In this document: positions 1 through 6,662 of the stretch, one piece after another
How the letters are laid out: each line of letters starts with the position of its first letter
Numbering within the stretch: position 1 is the first letter of the stretch
DNA from: Acinetobacter sp. CFCC 10889
GTDB taxonomy: Bacteria > Pseudomonadota > Gammaproteobacteria > Pseudomonadales > Moraxellaceae
NCBI RefSeq assembly: GCF_003268395.1
Contig: NZ_LQXQ01000001.1
Span: 1-64,000 of the forward strand
Reading direction: 5' to 3'
Length of the DNA stretch: 64,000 nt
Notes under the pieces: generated by a model
Seen by the model: the letters and a program-made list of their open reading frames with translations, nothing else
The model's database searches: none
Told to the model about the DNA's origin: nothing
Translations under genes and position numbers: made by a program

Positions 1-272
1 CCATTTGCAAGGCGCGGATTGCCCAAGTTGTATAAGCACAAAGAAAAGAAAACCGAAAAAAAACCTAGAATTTTTTTTTAAAAAAGGCTAAAACGGTTCA
101 TGGTGATAAATATAACTATTCCCAATCTGTTTATGAAGGCTCACAAAAACCAATTAAAATTATATGTCCCACACATGGCGTATTTGAGCAAATCGTAAAT
201 AATCACTTACATGGCCATGGTTGTTCACGCTGTCCAAGAAGAAAACGAGCTACAAAAAAGCCTAATGTTTAA
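1..272 (+). CDS. Zinc-ribbon protein, DUF723-like (C-terminal part, frameshifted)
   Basis: The window opens inside this gene. Reading to the stop at 270-272 gives the pattern 'KTVHGDKYNYS ... CPTHGVFEQ ... HLHGHGCSRC'. That is one unit of the DUF723-type probable zinc-ribbon repeat (F-x-A-x-x-VHG-x-x-Y-x-Y, CPxHG, GCxxC). Just upstream, in another frame, 'GADCPSC' looks like the end of a preceding repeat unit. The two frames meet at a T9/A6 tract at 69-85, so a one-base indel there breaks the gene. Such repeats occur in phage proteins of unclear role and in some endonuclease-associated domains. The function is not known and the N-terminus lies outside the window. Confidence 0.55.
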
Positions 273-286
273 AATTAGGCTTTTTA
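254..286 (+). terminator. Rho-independent terminator of the DUF723-like gene
   Basis: A 10-bp perfect stem, AAAGCCTAAT / ATTAGGCTTT, has a 7-nt loop and ends in a T run. The stop codon lies inside the hairpin. Confidence 0.75.
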
Positions 287-373
287 TCATCAGCATTACA
301 AAATCTATTTGTCTATCTTATGCCCTGCGGCTATTTCATCTGGGCTTGCATAGTTTTCACATGTCATGTTTAT

Positions 374-802
374 TTACTCTTTGTTATTACAGCGAAAATC
401 GTCCGATATGCTGTCATAAAAACCACCGATCCATTTTCCATCTTCCTTAATAAATTTAATCTGTTTTTCATGATCCTCTTTGACAAACTCTTTTGCAGAT
501 TCTTTAAACTCAGAAGCCATATAATTCAAATGATAAAGAACTGTGTTTTTTTCATCTTGATCTTTAAAACCAAGTTCAGGTACTTGATTAAACAGGTAAT
601 TGGCTGAAAGTTTAGGTACTAAAACAAAACATTCAGGGATAGATTTTGCTGCTTGCCATGTTTCCCACAAAAGCTGAGTTGGAGGGAAATAAAATTTTTG
701 ATCTATCTCATCCCACTCAAATGGGTTTATTGAAAATTCATATAAATTAAATGAATCCAACTCACTAACCTGAGTTATAAAGTTTTTTCTTTGAATATTC
801 AT
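374..802 (-). CDS. Hypothetical phage protein with SIPECFVL segment
   Basis: A 142-aa protein, last gene of the leftward accessory operon. The ATG at 802 overlaps the stop of the preceding gene (TGATG); the longer reading begins at a GTG and is less likely. The middle carries 'KSIPECFVLVPK', close to 'KSIPEGFVLMRK' in the protein at 3152-3679. I know this segment from many small Acinetobacter phage proteins, and it is the best host clue here. No catalytic motif or membrane segment is visible. Function unknown. Confidence 0.7.
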   Translation of the reverse strand: MNIQRKNFITQVSELDSFNLYEFSINPFEWDEIDQKFYFPPTQLLWETWQAAKSIPECFVLVPKLSANYLFNQVPELGFKDQDEKNTVLYHLNYMASEFKESAKEFVKEDHEKQIKFIKEDGKWIGGFYDSISDDFRCNNKE

Positions 803-1065
803 CACACCGCCTCATCATCTAAAAAAGTAGTTTCAATCCACCACTCTTTATTTTCTTGAAGATACTTTTTATGATCTTCTTCAGTGCCATCCCAAATTTC
901 TAAAGTGATCGAATCAGCAATACATTGACCAGCTTTTGGAAACTGTTTTAAAGCTTCCTTCTTTAAACGATAAACCAATTGCTTACCAATCTTCTGAGAT
1001 GGCACAGGGTGTAACAAAGTTGAATCTGGTTCTTCAGGAATATTTACAGACCATAGTTTTTCCAT
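802..1065 (-). CDS. Hypothetical protein
   Basis: An 87-aa protein overlapping its neighbours by TGATG-type junctions at both ends, which implies translational coupling. The ATG at 1065 is preferred over the in-frame GTG just before it. The sequence is Trp-rich and acidic toward the C-terminus ('EEDHKKYLQENKEWW'). No family recognised. Confidence 0.65.
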   Translation of the reverse strand: MEKLWSVNIPEEPDSTLLHPVPSQKIGKQLVYRLKKEALKQFPKAGQCIADSITLEIWDGTEEDHKKYLQENKEWWIETTFLDDEAV

Positions 1066-1514
1066 CACACCACCTCACACAAACTTTTAATAACGCTTTC
1101 AGGTAAATCTATCTTTTCAGCTTCATTTTCAAAGCAGAAAAAAGGGCTTTCGCTATGGATCTCATTGCAGCAAATCATATCGCCTTTAAATTCACGTACA
1201 CGACCGTAAATTTCGACCTCATCACCATAGGCAGGCACGAATTTCGCCTTAATAATGTCATTTAGATGAATATATTTATCCTGATCACAAGGCTTAGATC
1301 TAACGGTATAAGCTCCATCTAAGCCCAAAACTAAAATATCCTGATCTTGGAGAACATTCCCATTACAGACAGGATGATAGTTAAATTTCTCCCACAAACC
1401 ATTTGCAGGACCAGGTAAACAAGCGACCATTGGGAATGCAGATTTACGCTGATAGATCCAAAGCTCTGCATCGAAAATAATTTCCTGAATTGCTGTATTG
1501 GTAGATTTAGTCAT
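1065..1514 (-). CDS. Hypothetical protein
   Basis: About 149 aa from the ATG at 1514. This start overlaps the upstream stop as TGATG, whereas the longer frame would run far into the upstream gene. The sequence has several Cys residues and a YopX-like feel ('WEKFNYHPVCNGNVLQDQDIL', 'YGRVREFKGDMICC'), and YopX-type proteins are common in phage early regions. The YopX resemblance is only a guess from memory. Confidence 0.6.
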   Translation of the reverse strand: MTKSTNTAIQEIIFDAELWIYQRKSAFPMVACLPGPANGLWEKFNYHPVCNGNVLQDQDILVLGLDGAYTVRSKPCDQDKYIHLNDIIKAKFVPAYGDEVEIYGRVREFKGDMICCNEIHSESPFFCFENEAEKIDLPESVIKSLCEVV

Positions 1515-1801
1515 CAAGCCACCTCTGTATATCCACAAGATTCTAAATTCCATTTCGACATGTATTCACGCACATGCTTTGGAAAAAAATCATCGCACGA
1601 CATATCTGTAGGCGTATGCTTTGTTATATTTACAGTCACCCCTTCCAGTGCATCAGCGGGAAAATTCCAAGTAATCCCGCCAACAAGGTTATATCCCACA
1701 CGTTTAATAACGTATTGCATTTCACCCACTTTATTGAGTTTAAGCTCAATCATATTTGGCTTATGTTTTGTTCCAATAAAAAGACATTTAAGATCAGCCA
1801 T
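1514..1801 (-). CDS. Hypothetical protein
   Basis: A 95-aa protein. The start at 1801 is chosen because GGAG sits a few bases upstream and ATGGCTGA overlaps the previous stop. The 48-nt extension to 1849 would have no ribosome site. The protein begins 'MADLKCLFIGTKHKPN' and contains an alternating hydrophobic beta-like stretch. No family recognised. Part of the tightly packed accessory operon. Confidence 0.6.
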   Translation of the reverse strand: MADLKCLFIGTKHKPNMIELKLNKVGEMQYVIKRVGYNLVGGITWNFPADALEGVTVNITKHTPTDMSCDDFFPKHVREYMSKWNLESCGYTEVA

Positions 1802-2015
1802 TGTCTTGCTCCTGTGCTTCTTGTATTGCATCCACCCAACTTTCAGCATCCAACATGTGTTTGATTGCTTTGGTTAGCTTTTCTTGGGCTAAAACTGCAT
1901 AAGTCTTACAAGTCAGCCCTCTTCTTATTTCATCGTGGCAATTGCGTAATTCAGACAATGCATTTTTAATATCGTTCTGTGCCATTTCAGAACTTTTTTT
2001 GATTAATTTACTCAC
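1794..2015 (-). CDS. Hypothetical helical protein
   Basis: About 73 aa, predicted here to start at a GTG at 2015 that overlaps the upstream stop (GTGAGTAA) and has GGGGAGGGG at a good distance. The ATG at 2051 lies well inside the upstream gene. The protein is short, charged and mostly helical. No recognised domain. Confidence 0.5.
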   Translation of the reverse strand: MSKLIKKSSEMAQNDIKNALSELRNCHDEIRRGLTCKTYAVLAQEKLTKAIKHMLDAESWVDAIQEAQEQDNG

Positions 2016-2550
2016 TATCTTGCCCCTCCCCATCAATAGAACAAGAATCAAGATGTAAGCTCATAATTTCAGTACCAACATCATATTTAGAATCACCACA
2101 ATCTACATCTTGCTGAGTAACAACATGTTCAACGGTATGACCTGATTTAGCCAACACAATGCCATAGCCCACTTGATGAAAATTACCATCACTTCTTGGA
2201 TCTAACCCTTGATCAGCAAGACGTTCACTAAATGATTCAATTGCACACTCAGCTTCATGTTTTGCTTCAGCTAAGGTGTCGTGAACTTCATAATTTTCAC
2301 CATCATTGGAAAAATAGCCTTTAACAGCATCACGGCGAACAATCAAAAATTCTTCGTTTTCTACTTGCTGTAACCAACCCCGCGTACAATCTATTAATTC
2401 TTTAAAATTAAGCTCTGGTGTCGCTTCACCATTATCACTTTTCAAAGAAAATTGCATGTTATCAACATCAATTTCCTGTTGTTCCAAAACAGCGACCAAG
2501 CCATTAATAACCATTTTTGCCACTACCGCATTGGCTGAAAACTTATCCAT
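2008..2550 (-). CDS. Hypothetical protein
   Basis: A 180-aa acidic protein starting at 2550, where the ATG overlaps the previous stop (ATGGATAA) and follows GAGGTG. The C-terminal third ('HTVEHVVTQQDVDCGDSKYDVGTEIMSL') is beta-like. No family recognised; probably an early accessory protein. Confidence 0.6.
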   Translation of the reverse strand: MDKFSANAVVAKMVINGLVAVLEQQEIDVDNMQFSLKSDNGEATPELNFKELIDCTRGWLQQVENEEFLIVRRDAVKGYFSNDGENYEVHDTLAEAKHEAECAIESFSERLADQGLDPRSDGNFHQVGYGIVLAKSGHTVEHVVTQQDVDCGDSKYDVGTEIMSLHLDSCSIDGEGQDSE

Positions 2551-2854
2551 TTTGCACCTCAAGATTTTTAAAATACTTTCTGATTGATTCAATAATTTGG
2601 CGTAACCACTTACGTTCCTGTACCTGTCTAGTTCTTGAAAAATTACTAATCAAATAATCAATGATTTCTGGATCTGTTATAAAATCCTCTACCCTTTCAA
2701 CCCAATGCCCGCCCCAATAGGCAGTCCATGCATGATCCCAACATTGAATTGTCACCTGTGACCTACATTCGCCATACCAGGCAACAAATAAATTGATTGA
2801 ATCCACCCCATCTTGCGATGGGATGTGATGGGTTCTGACTTCTTTAATTTGCAT
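2543..2854 (-). CDS. Hypothetical protein, Trp-rich
   Basis: A 103-aa protein. The middle is rich in Trp and His ('CWDHAWTAYWGGHW') and the C-terminus is basic and helical. The start is 2 nt from the upstream stop. I recall similar Trp-rich proteins with unknown function in Acinetobacter prophages, but cannot confirm a family. Confidence 0.6.
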   Translation of the reverse strand: MQIKEVRTHHIPSQDGVDSINLFVAWYGECRSQVTIQCWDHAWTAYWGGHWVERVEDFITDPEIIDYLISNFSRTRQVQERKWLRQIIESIRKYFKNLEVQNG

Positions 2855-2855
2855 C

Positions 2856-3155
2856 TTACTGCTCTACATGTGGCAATTTAGGCATATACATCCAGTGCTT
2901 TACGTCACTACCATAGTTTGCAAAAACTTCATTTTCATCAGCATCAGTAGTCAAATAATCAAATTCTGGATCACAATCATCACCTAAACTAACTAAAACT
3001 TTTGTGTCGTATGGTGGTAGTAGAAAACCAACATCAATCCAATTACTTTGATTAACAGCATCAATGATCTTTGGTAAAACACTAATAACATTTGCAACCA
3101 ATTCAATTGGTTCACCACTCAGCGAATTGGTTACATGGATTTCTTGGGGTGTCAT
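2856..3155 (-). CDS. DUF551-like protein
   Basis: About 99 aa from the ATG at 3155, which overlaps the upstream stop (CAATGA). The core reads 'NWIDVGFLLPPYDTKVLVSLGD' and the C-terminus 'KHWMYMPKLPHVE'. This is the DUF551 signature: W-I-x-V ... LP-P ... V-L-V at the start and HW-x-x-x-P-x-LP at the end. DUF551 proteins are small phage and plasmid proteins of unknown function. The longer frame to 3194 lacks a convincing ribosome site. Confidence 0.7.
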   Translation of the reverse strand: MTPQEIHVTNSLSGEPIELVANVISVLPKIIDAVNQSNWIDVGFLLPPYDTKVLVSLGDDCDPEFDYLTTDADENEVFANYGSDVKHWMYMPKLPHVEQ

Positions 3156-3679
3156 TGGCTGTTCTCCTGACTTGCTTCGATCACCATCTGCCAAATTTCA
3201 TCAGAATCAATAGCATCAACACTTACAAAACCATCCCAATCACACCCATGATCACCCGTCCAAAGATTAAAAAGAAGCTCATCAAGTTTTTCTTTAAATG
3301 ATGCTGTTGCTTCTTTCCGCATCAAAACAAACCCTTCAGGGATGGATTTAGCTTCTTGCCACTTTTGACGCTCATAAAGCTCACCAAGTTTCATTGCTTT
3401 AGCAACAAGTATTTCTAATTGATCTAATTCACCACACCCAAAACAATGATTCTCAGCCATTGCTTCCGAAATTTGAGTAATTTCACTGTCTAAAGTTTCC
3501 GTATCATTGATCGTTACAGCTTCTTGACCAAAAACACTATGAGATTGTGCCAACACTTCTTTTTCAAGTGCCTGTGCAAATTCATACACATAAGCATTTA
3601 AATCTGGTTCGCCGTTTACCTGGTCTTTCAGCTTAAATCCGCTTGCAAGTGCCAACTCTTTAATTTTTGAAATTTCCAT
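3152..3679 (-). CDS. Hypothetical protein with SIPEGFVL segment
   Basis: A 175-aa acidic protein. It contains 'EAKSIPEGFVLMRKEATASF', a segment widespread in small Acinetobacter phage proteins and shared with 374-802. A CxxC pair ('CFGCGE') lies near residue 80. The N-terminus is helical. The C-terminal 'DEIWQMVIEAS' is close to other phage proteins I have seen that have a helical tail. Function unknown. Confidence 0.65.
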   Translation of the reverse strand: MEISKIKELALASGFKLKDQVNGEPDLNAYVYEFAQALEKEVLAQSHSVFGQEAVTINDTETLDSEITQISEAMAENHCFGCGELDQLEILVAKAMKLGELYERQKWQEAKSIPEGFVLMRKEATASFKEKLDELLFNLWTGDHGCDWDGFVSVDAIDSDEIWQMVIEASQENSQ

Positions 3680-3682
3680 TTC

Positions 3683-4165
3683 TTATTTTCTCCGTGCCTT
3701 AAAAGTTCTTGCACTCGCCAATCGACCTTGCATTTCGGAAATATGTGCAGCCTGTTTTTTGATTTCTCTGGTTTTTTCCCTTAGATTTCGCTCACTTTCG
3801 CTTAGCTTCTGGGTCAATTCTGCAATCAACTTAGAATTTTTTAATTTTTCATCTTCTAAATCACTGAGATAAGATAACTGTACTGATTGCTCACCCGATG
3901 CAATTAGACTCATCCGAACTTTAACTAACGTCAGATACTTAACCGTACCAACGATCTGATCTTTAATTAATTTCTGAACTGCTTCGGAATGTTTGCAATA
4001 TTCTTCTAAGCGCAAACTTGCTTCAGCATAGATTTCCTTTAATTCATCAAAACTCAATGAATTAATATCAACCTTGCCACGTTTTTTAACCACAATTTTT
4101 GGCTTAGAACTTGGTTGGGTGTAATCCACTAAGCCCGCTTGATTGTCGTACCATCCATTGACCAT
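3683..4165 (-). CDS. Hypothetical coiled-coil protein
   Basis: About 160 aa from the ATG at 4165, which overlaps the upstream stop (TAATG); an ATG 15 nt earlier is also possible. Residues about 85-150 form a long charged heptad-like helix ('LIAELTQKLSESERNLREKTREIKKQ'). The C-terminus is basic ('RTFKARRK'). No enzymatic motif is visible. Confidence 0.6.
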   Translation of the reverse strand: MVNGWYDNQAGLVDYTQPSSKPKIVVKKRGKVDINSLSFDELKEIYAEASLRLEEYCKHSEAVQKLIKDQIVGTVKYLTLVKVRMSLIASGEQSVQLSYLSDLEDEKLKNSKLIAELTQKLSESERNLREKTREIKKQAAHISEMQGRLASARTFKARRK

Positions 4166-4653
4166 TATTTGATACTCCATTCACCATTACACCAACCATC
4201 TTCATAATCGACACTTGGTTTTTCCACTTGAACGGCGACACACTGAACATCAGACCAATTCATATTGTTTGCAGCCCAATCATGAATTTCATATTGTTCA
4301 GACTCAAACAAAGGCAAGGTATCATCACGCAAACTTTCTGCTATATTCCCCTCATATTCTTTAATGGCGTAATAAGCAGCACGGTGACGGGCAATAAATT
4401 CAACAGGTACAGCCCATTGGCTTTCATCTGACATGGTTACAACCAGGCATTTACTAAATAACGGATGCTCGACTACTTCTTCACAGCTCTCTAAGCCGTT
4501 TTGATTTTCATTGTGTTCATTTTCTTTTTTCCATTGCTCACATGCAGCAGCTTCACTTTCCGCTTCAATAACTTGATTTTTTTGCTCAAGATGCAAAGTT
4601 TCGCCGTCCTGATCAACAACACGTTCATCCCACGTTAATTTAAATTTTTTCAT
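4165..4653 (-). CDS. Hypothetical acidic protein
   Basis: A 162-aa acidic protein. The ATG at 4653 has AGGAAA 7 nt upstream. The middle ('LVVTMSDESQWAVPVEFIARHRAAYYA') resembles small proteins of unknown function in Acinetobacter prophages (from memory). The C-terminus is 'DYEDGWCNGEWSIK'. Confidence 0.6.
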   Translation of the reverse strand: MKKFKLTWDERVVDQDGETLHLEQKNQVIEAESEAAACEQWKKENEHNENQNGLESCEEVVEHPLFSKCLVVTMSDESQWAVPVEFIARHRAAYYAIKEYEGNIAESLRDDTLPLFESEQYEIHDWAANNMNWSDVQCVAVQVEKPSVDYEDGWCNGEWSIK

Positions 4654-4678
4654 CACGATTTCCTTTTTAAAAATTGAT

Positions 4679-4852
4679 TTACTTCACACCAACGATGCAA
4701 AAGGCACGGCGAATGGCATCATCTTTTGAGTACGCTTTTTGATTAACTTGGCATTGCTGCATATTGGCTTGTGGGATCTTTTCGACTGCTACAGATTTTT
4801 CACCACCGTAACTAAAAGTAATAACCAAAACCAAATAAACCGTACTAATCAT
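4679..4852 (-). CDS. Small exported-like protein (57 aa)
   Basis: A short gene read directly from the sequence. The ATG at 4852 overlaps the stop of the clamp-like gene (TCATGA) and the stop is at 4679-4681. The N-terminus is hydrophobic ('STVYLVLVITFSYG') and is followed by a polar region with two Cys ('QQCQVNQKAY ... RRAFCIVGVK'). This looks like an exported or membrane-anchored peptide with a possible disulphide. It fills the only gap in the operon. Confidence 0.55.
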   Translation of the reverse strand: MISTVYLVLVITFSYGGEKSVAVEKIPQANMQQCQVNQKAYSKDDAIRRAFCIVGVK

Positions 4853-5583
4853 GATGGTAGAACCTCCATCGAATGACGTTTAAAGAATGCCTTTACCTCA
4901 TCAACTGAACGAGTGACGATTTCAAATTCTGTTTTAGGGATATAGCAACGCACCACCTCATCCAATTCAGTGATGTAGCGAATAGCTTTGGCGCAATCAT
5001 CGAATTGAAGTAATGGCTGATCAAACCACGCTTGGTTGTAAAACATTTCTTTTTTATGTTCTTCAGTAGAACCATTCCAACAAACAACAAAAACATTGTC
5101 ATGGCGACTTTTAAAGCGTGGCTCATTAGGTCCATAAGATGAAAAATTTAAATCATTTTTAATACGGCGCACGGCTTTGTATGCTATTTCTTCTGATTCA
5201 GCGGGCAATAGAACAATTTCATCCTCATCATCATGACCACATTGAACAGCCCATTTTTTTTCAGGCTGATCTAATAATGGCATCAATAAAACAAAGGCAT
5301 CACTATATTCACTATATTTAAAATCAATAAATGCTGCCGTTTCTGTACCAGTTGGATAAATAGATCCTCTCGAAACACCTAGTATTTTCGCCATTTCATT
5401 CACCATATTTAAATACTTGGTATCAAAATACGGATAAGCACTTAATTCTATTTTTTCAGGTTTGCTGACAACAACCTTTTGCCAATCTGTAAAATTATTC
5501 CAGTTCTGAATAAAAGCTTCGTATGCACCATAATGATTTTTAATCTCTAATAAGCCTTTCTGCTCCGTAACATCAAAACTCAA
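4849..5583 (-). CDS. Sliding-clamp-like protein, C-terminal part (frameshifted)
   Basis: The downstream half of what appears to be one gene spanning 4849-5834. The listed start is only a TTG with no ribosome site. In-frame sequence extends upstream as 'KFDSYYCELSFDVTEQKG' and joins the preceding frame if one base is added or lost in an A5 or A6 run (between 5605 and 5619). The region 'KIELSAYPYFDTKYLNMVNEMAKILG ... DAFVLLMPL' resembles the last domain of phage DnaN/beta-clamp-like proteins, where YP...Y and a C-terminal VLMPL-type strand are typical. This is recognition by pattern only. The role would be processivity or competition with the host clamp. Confidence 0.5.
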   Translation of the reverse strand: MSFDVTEQKGLLEIKNHYGAYEAFIQNWNNFTDWQKVVVSKPEKIELSAYPYFDTKYLNMVNEMAKILGVSRGSIYPTGTETAAFIDFKYSEYSDAFVLLMPLLDQPEKKWAVQCGHDDEDEIVLLPAESEEIAYKAVRRIKNDLNFSSYGPNEPRFKSRHDNVFVVCWNGSTEEHKKEMFYNQAWFDQPLLQFDDCAKAIRYITELDEVVRCYIPKTEFEIVTRSVDEVKAFFKRHSMEVLPS

Positions 5584-5834
5584 CTCACAATAATAGCTGT
5601 CAAATTTTTCAACTTTTTTAGAAAGCTTTCTATATGCGGCAATGGGATATAAACCTTAAATTCAGGATCTATATCTAATTTTGAACAAAATAAAATATGA
5701 CCATTCGCTGCAATGATATGACCTTTTTCAATTGCTAAAACTTCGAGATTTGGACGTAAAAAATTATCTCTTGAAATTGCCAACGAAGCAGCTTTTAACA
5801 ATGCAATTGGTATTAAATGTTTTTGTATTTCCAT
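5580..5834 (-). CDS. Sliding-clamp-like protein, N-terminal part (frameshifted)
   Basis: An 84-aa frame, 'LLKAASLAISRDNFLRPNLEVLAIEKGHI', followed by 'HIESFLKKLK', which is how phage beta-clamp-like proteins open. The frame stops just after short A runs. A one-base shift continues it into the 4849-5583 frame to give about 328 aa. The start ATG at 5834 is directly after the 32-aa ORF at 5838-5936. See the partner entry. Confidence 0.5.
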   Translation of the reverse strand: MEIQKHLIPIALLKAASLAISRDNFLRPNLEVLAIEKGHIIAANGHILFCSKLDIDPEFKVYIPLPHIESFLKKLKNLTAIIVS

Positions 5835-5837
5835 GAT

Positions 5838-5936
5838 TTACACCTGTGGTTTTGAATCTAAAATTTGCTGCAAGCGAAGTTGTTCAACGTCATAGACGAA
5901 TCGCTTGCCTTCGTACTCATAAATTTCTTTTTTCAT
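5838..5936 (-). CDS. Small ORF at the head of the accessory operon (32 aa)
   Basis: Reads MKKEIYEYEGKRFVYDVEQL and continues to a TAA at 5838-5840, 4 nt from the next start. AAGG directly precedes the ATG. It is the first frame after the control region and could be a real small protein or a leader peptide. Similar short 'YEYEGKRFVYD' ORFs precede phage early operons, but I cannot confirm a family. Confidence 0.4.
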   Translation of the reverse strand: MKKEIYEYEGKRFVYDVEQLRLQQILDSKPQV

Positions 5937-6116
5937 CCTTAAATACTCAATAAAAGAATATTTAAGAATAATACACGTTATTTATTCCAAAAAGAACAAT
6001 AAATATTCTTTTTATTCTAAAAATATTCCATCATGATTTAACACTCAAGTTCTTTTAAATTTAAAACTGTTGATAACTTTTAAACATAAATCTATTATCT
6101 TTATTATTAATAGTGA

Positions 6117-6573
6117 AATGTCAAAAAAATTAGACAACATAAAAACATAATTTAATTATATATCAATAACTTAACTAAAAAATCAAGCACTTTTTTATTG
6201 TCTATTTTTTTAGAATGAAAAATTGGATTATTAGCTAATTTTGAATTTAAACTTTTAATTATTGTTGCGACTTATCAACATTAACGATTGATCACAATAA
6301 TAACAAAGCAACATTAATTAAAAGTATCACGCCCATGACAATACCAATCACATGATGACATTTAATGGCGTGAATAACGCACCTTATCTATTTAATGTTT
6401 TCGAGAATTTAGTGCTGAATTAGGGAAATTTTTTGTCTAATTTTTTTCTAAAAAACCTTATATGTCGTAAAGAAATGCTAAATTTATTAGACGATGATAA
6501 AACAACATTTTTATAAATATCAGTTATTTATATATTTAAATCAATATTTAAATGTCAAAAAAAATAGTTGACA
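6117..6573. repeat. Four dispersed copies of a TGTCTA-T7 motif
   Basis: The motif TTGTCTAATTTTTTT occurs at 6117-6137 (- strand; its far end reads GACATT), 6197-6216 (+), 6433-6450 (+) and 6551-6573 (-, with TTGTC replaced by TGTCAACT). The last copy overlaps the -35 box of the promoter for the gene at 6663. The copies are imperfect and in both orientations, so an operator or iteron role is possible. Confidence 0.4.
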
Positions 6574-6596
6574 CTGTTCTTTTAATTAAGTAGAGT
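6568..6596 (+). promoter_or_regulatory. Sigma70-like promoter for the helicase-like gene
   Basis: TTGACA at 6568-6573, a 17-nt spacer, then TAGAGT at 6591-6596. The start codon of the downstream gene is about 67 nt further. A TGTC repeat copy covers the -35 box, which suggests repression. Confidence 0.55.
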
Positions 6597-6662
6597 GATT
6601 TCCGAATAACAATAGCTGTTCTAAGTATTGATCATAAAATCGAAAATTAGGTATCTGCATAA

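Larger units (their letters stand above)
5937..6662. other. AT-rich control region, candidate replication origin
   Basis: No gene is visible in about 725 bases between the divergent early operons. It holds two DnaA-box-like words, TTATCAACA, at 6068-6076 (-) and 6272-6280 (+). It holds four copies of a TGTCTA-plus-T-run motif (listed separately). At 5941-6030 there are several TATTCT/TATTCC words, some in opposite orientation (AAAGAATATTTAAGAATA). The composition, position next to a helicase-like gene and DnaA-like words fit an origin or a divergent early promoter region. Confidence 0.45.
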
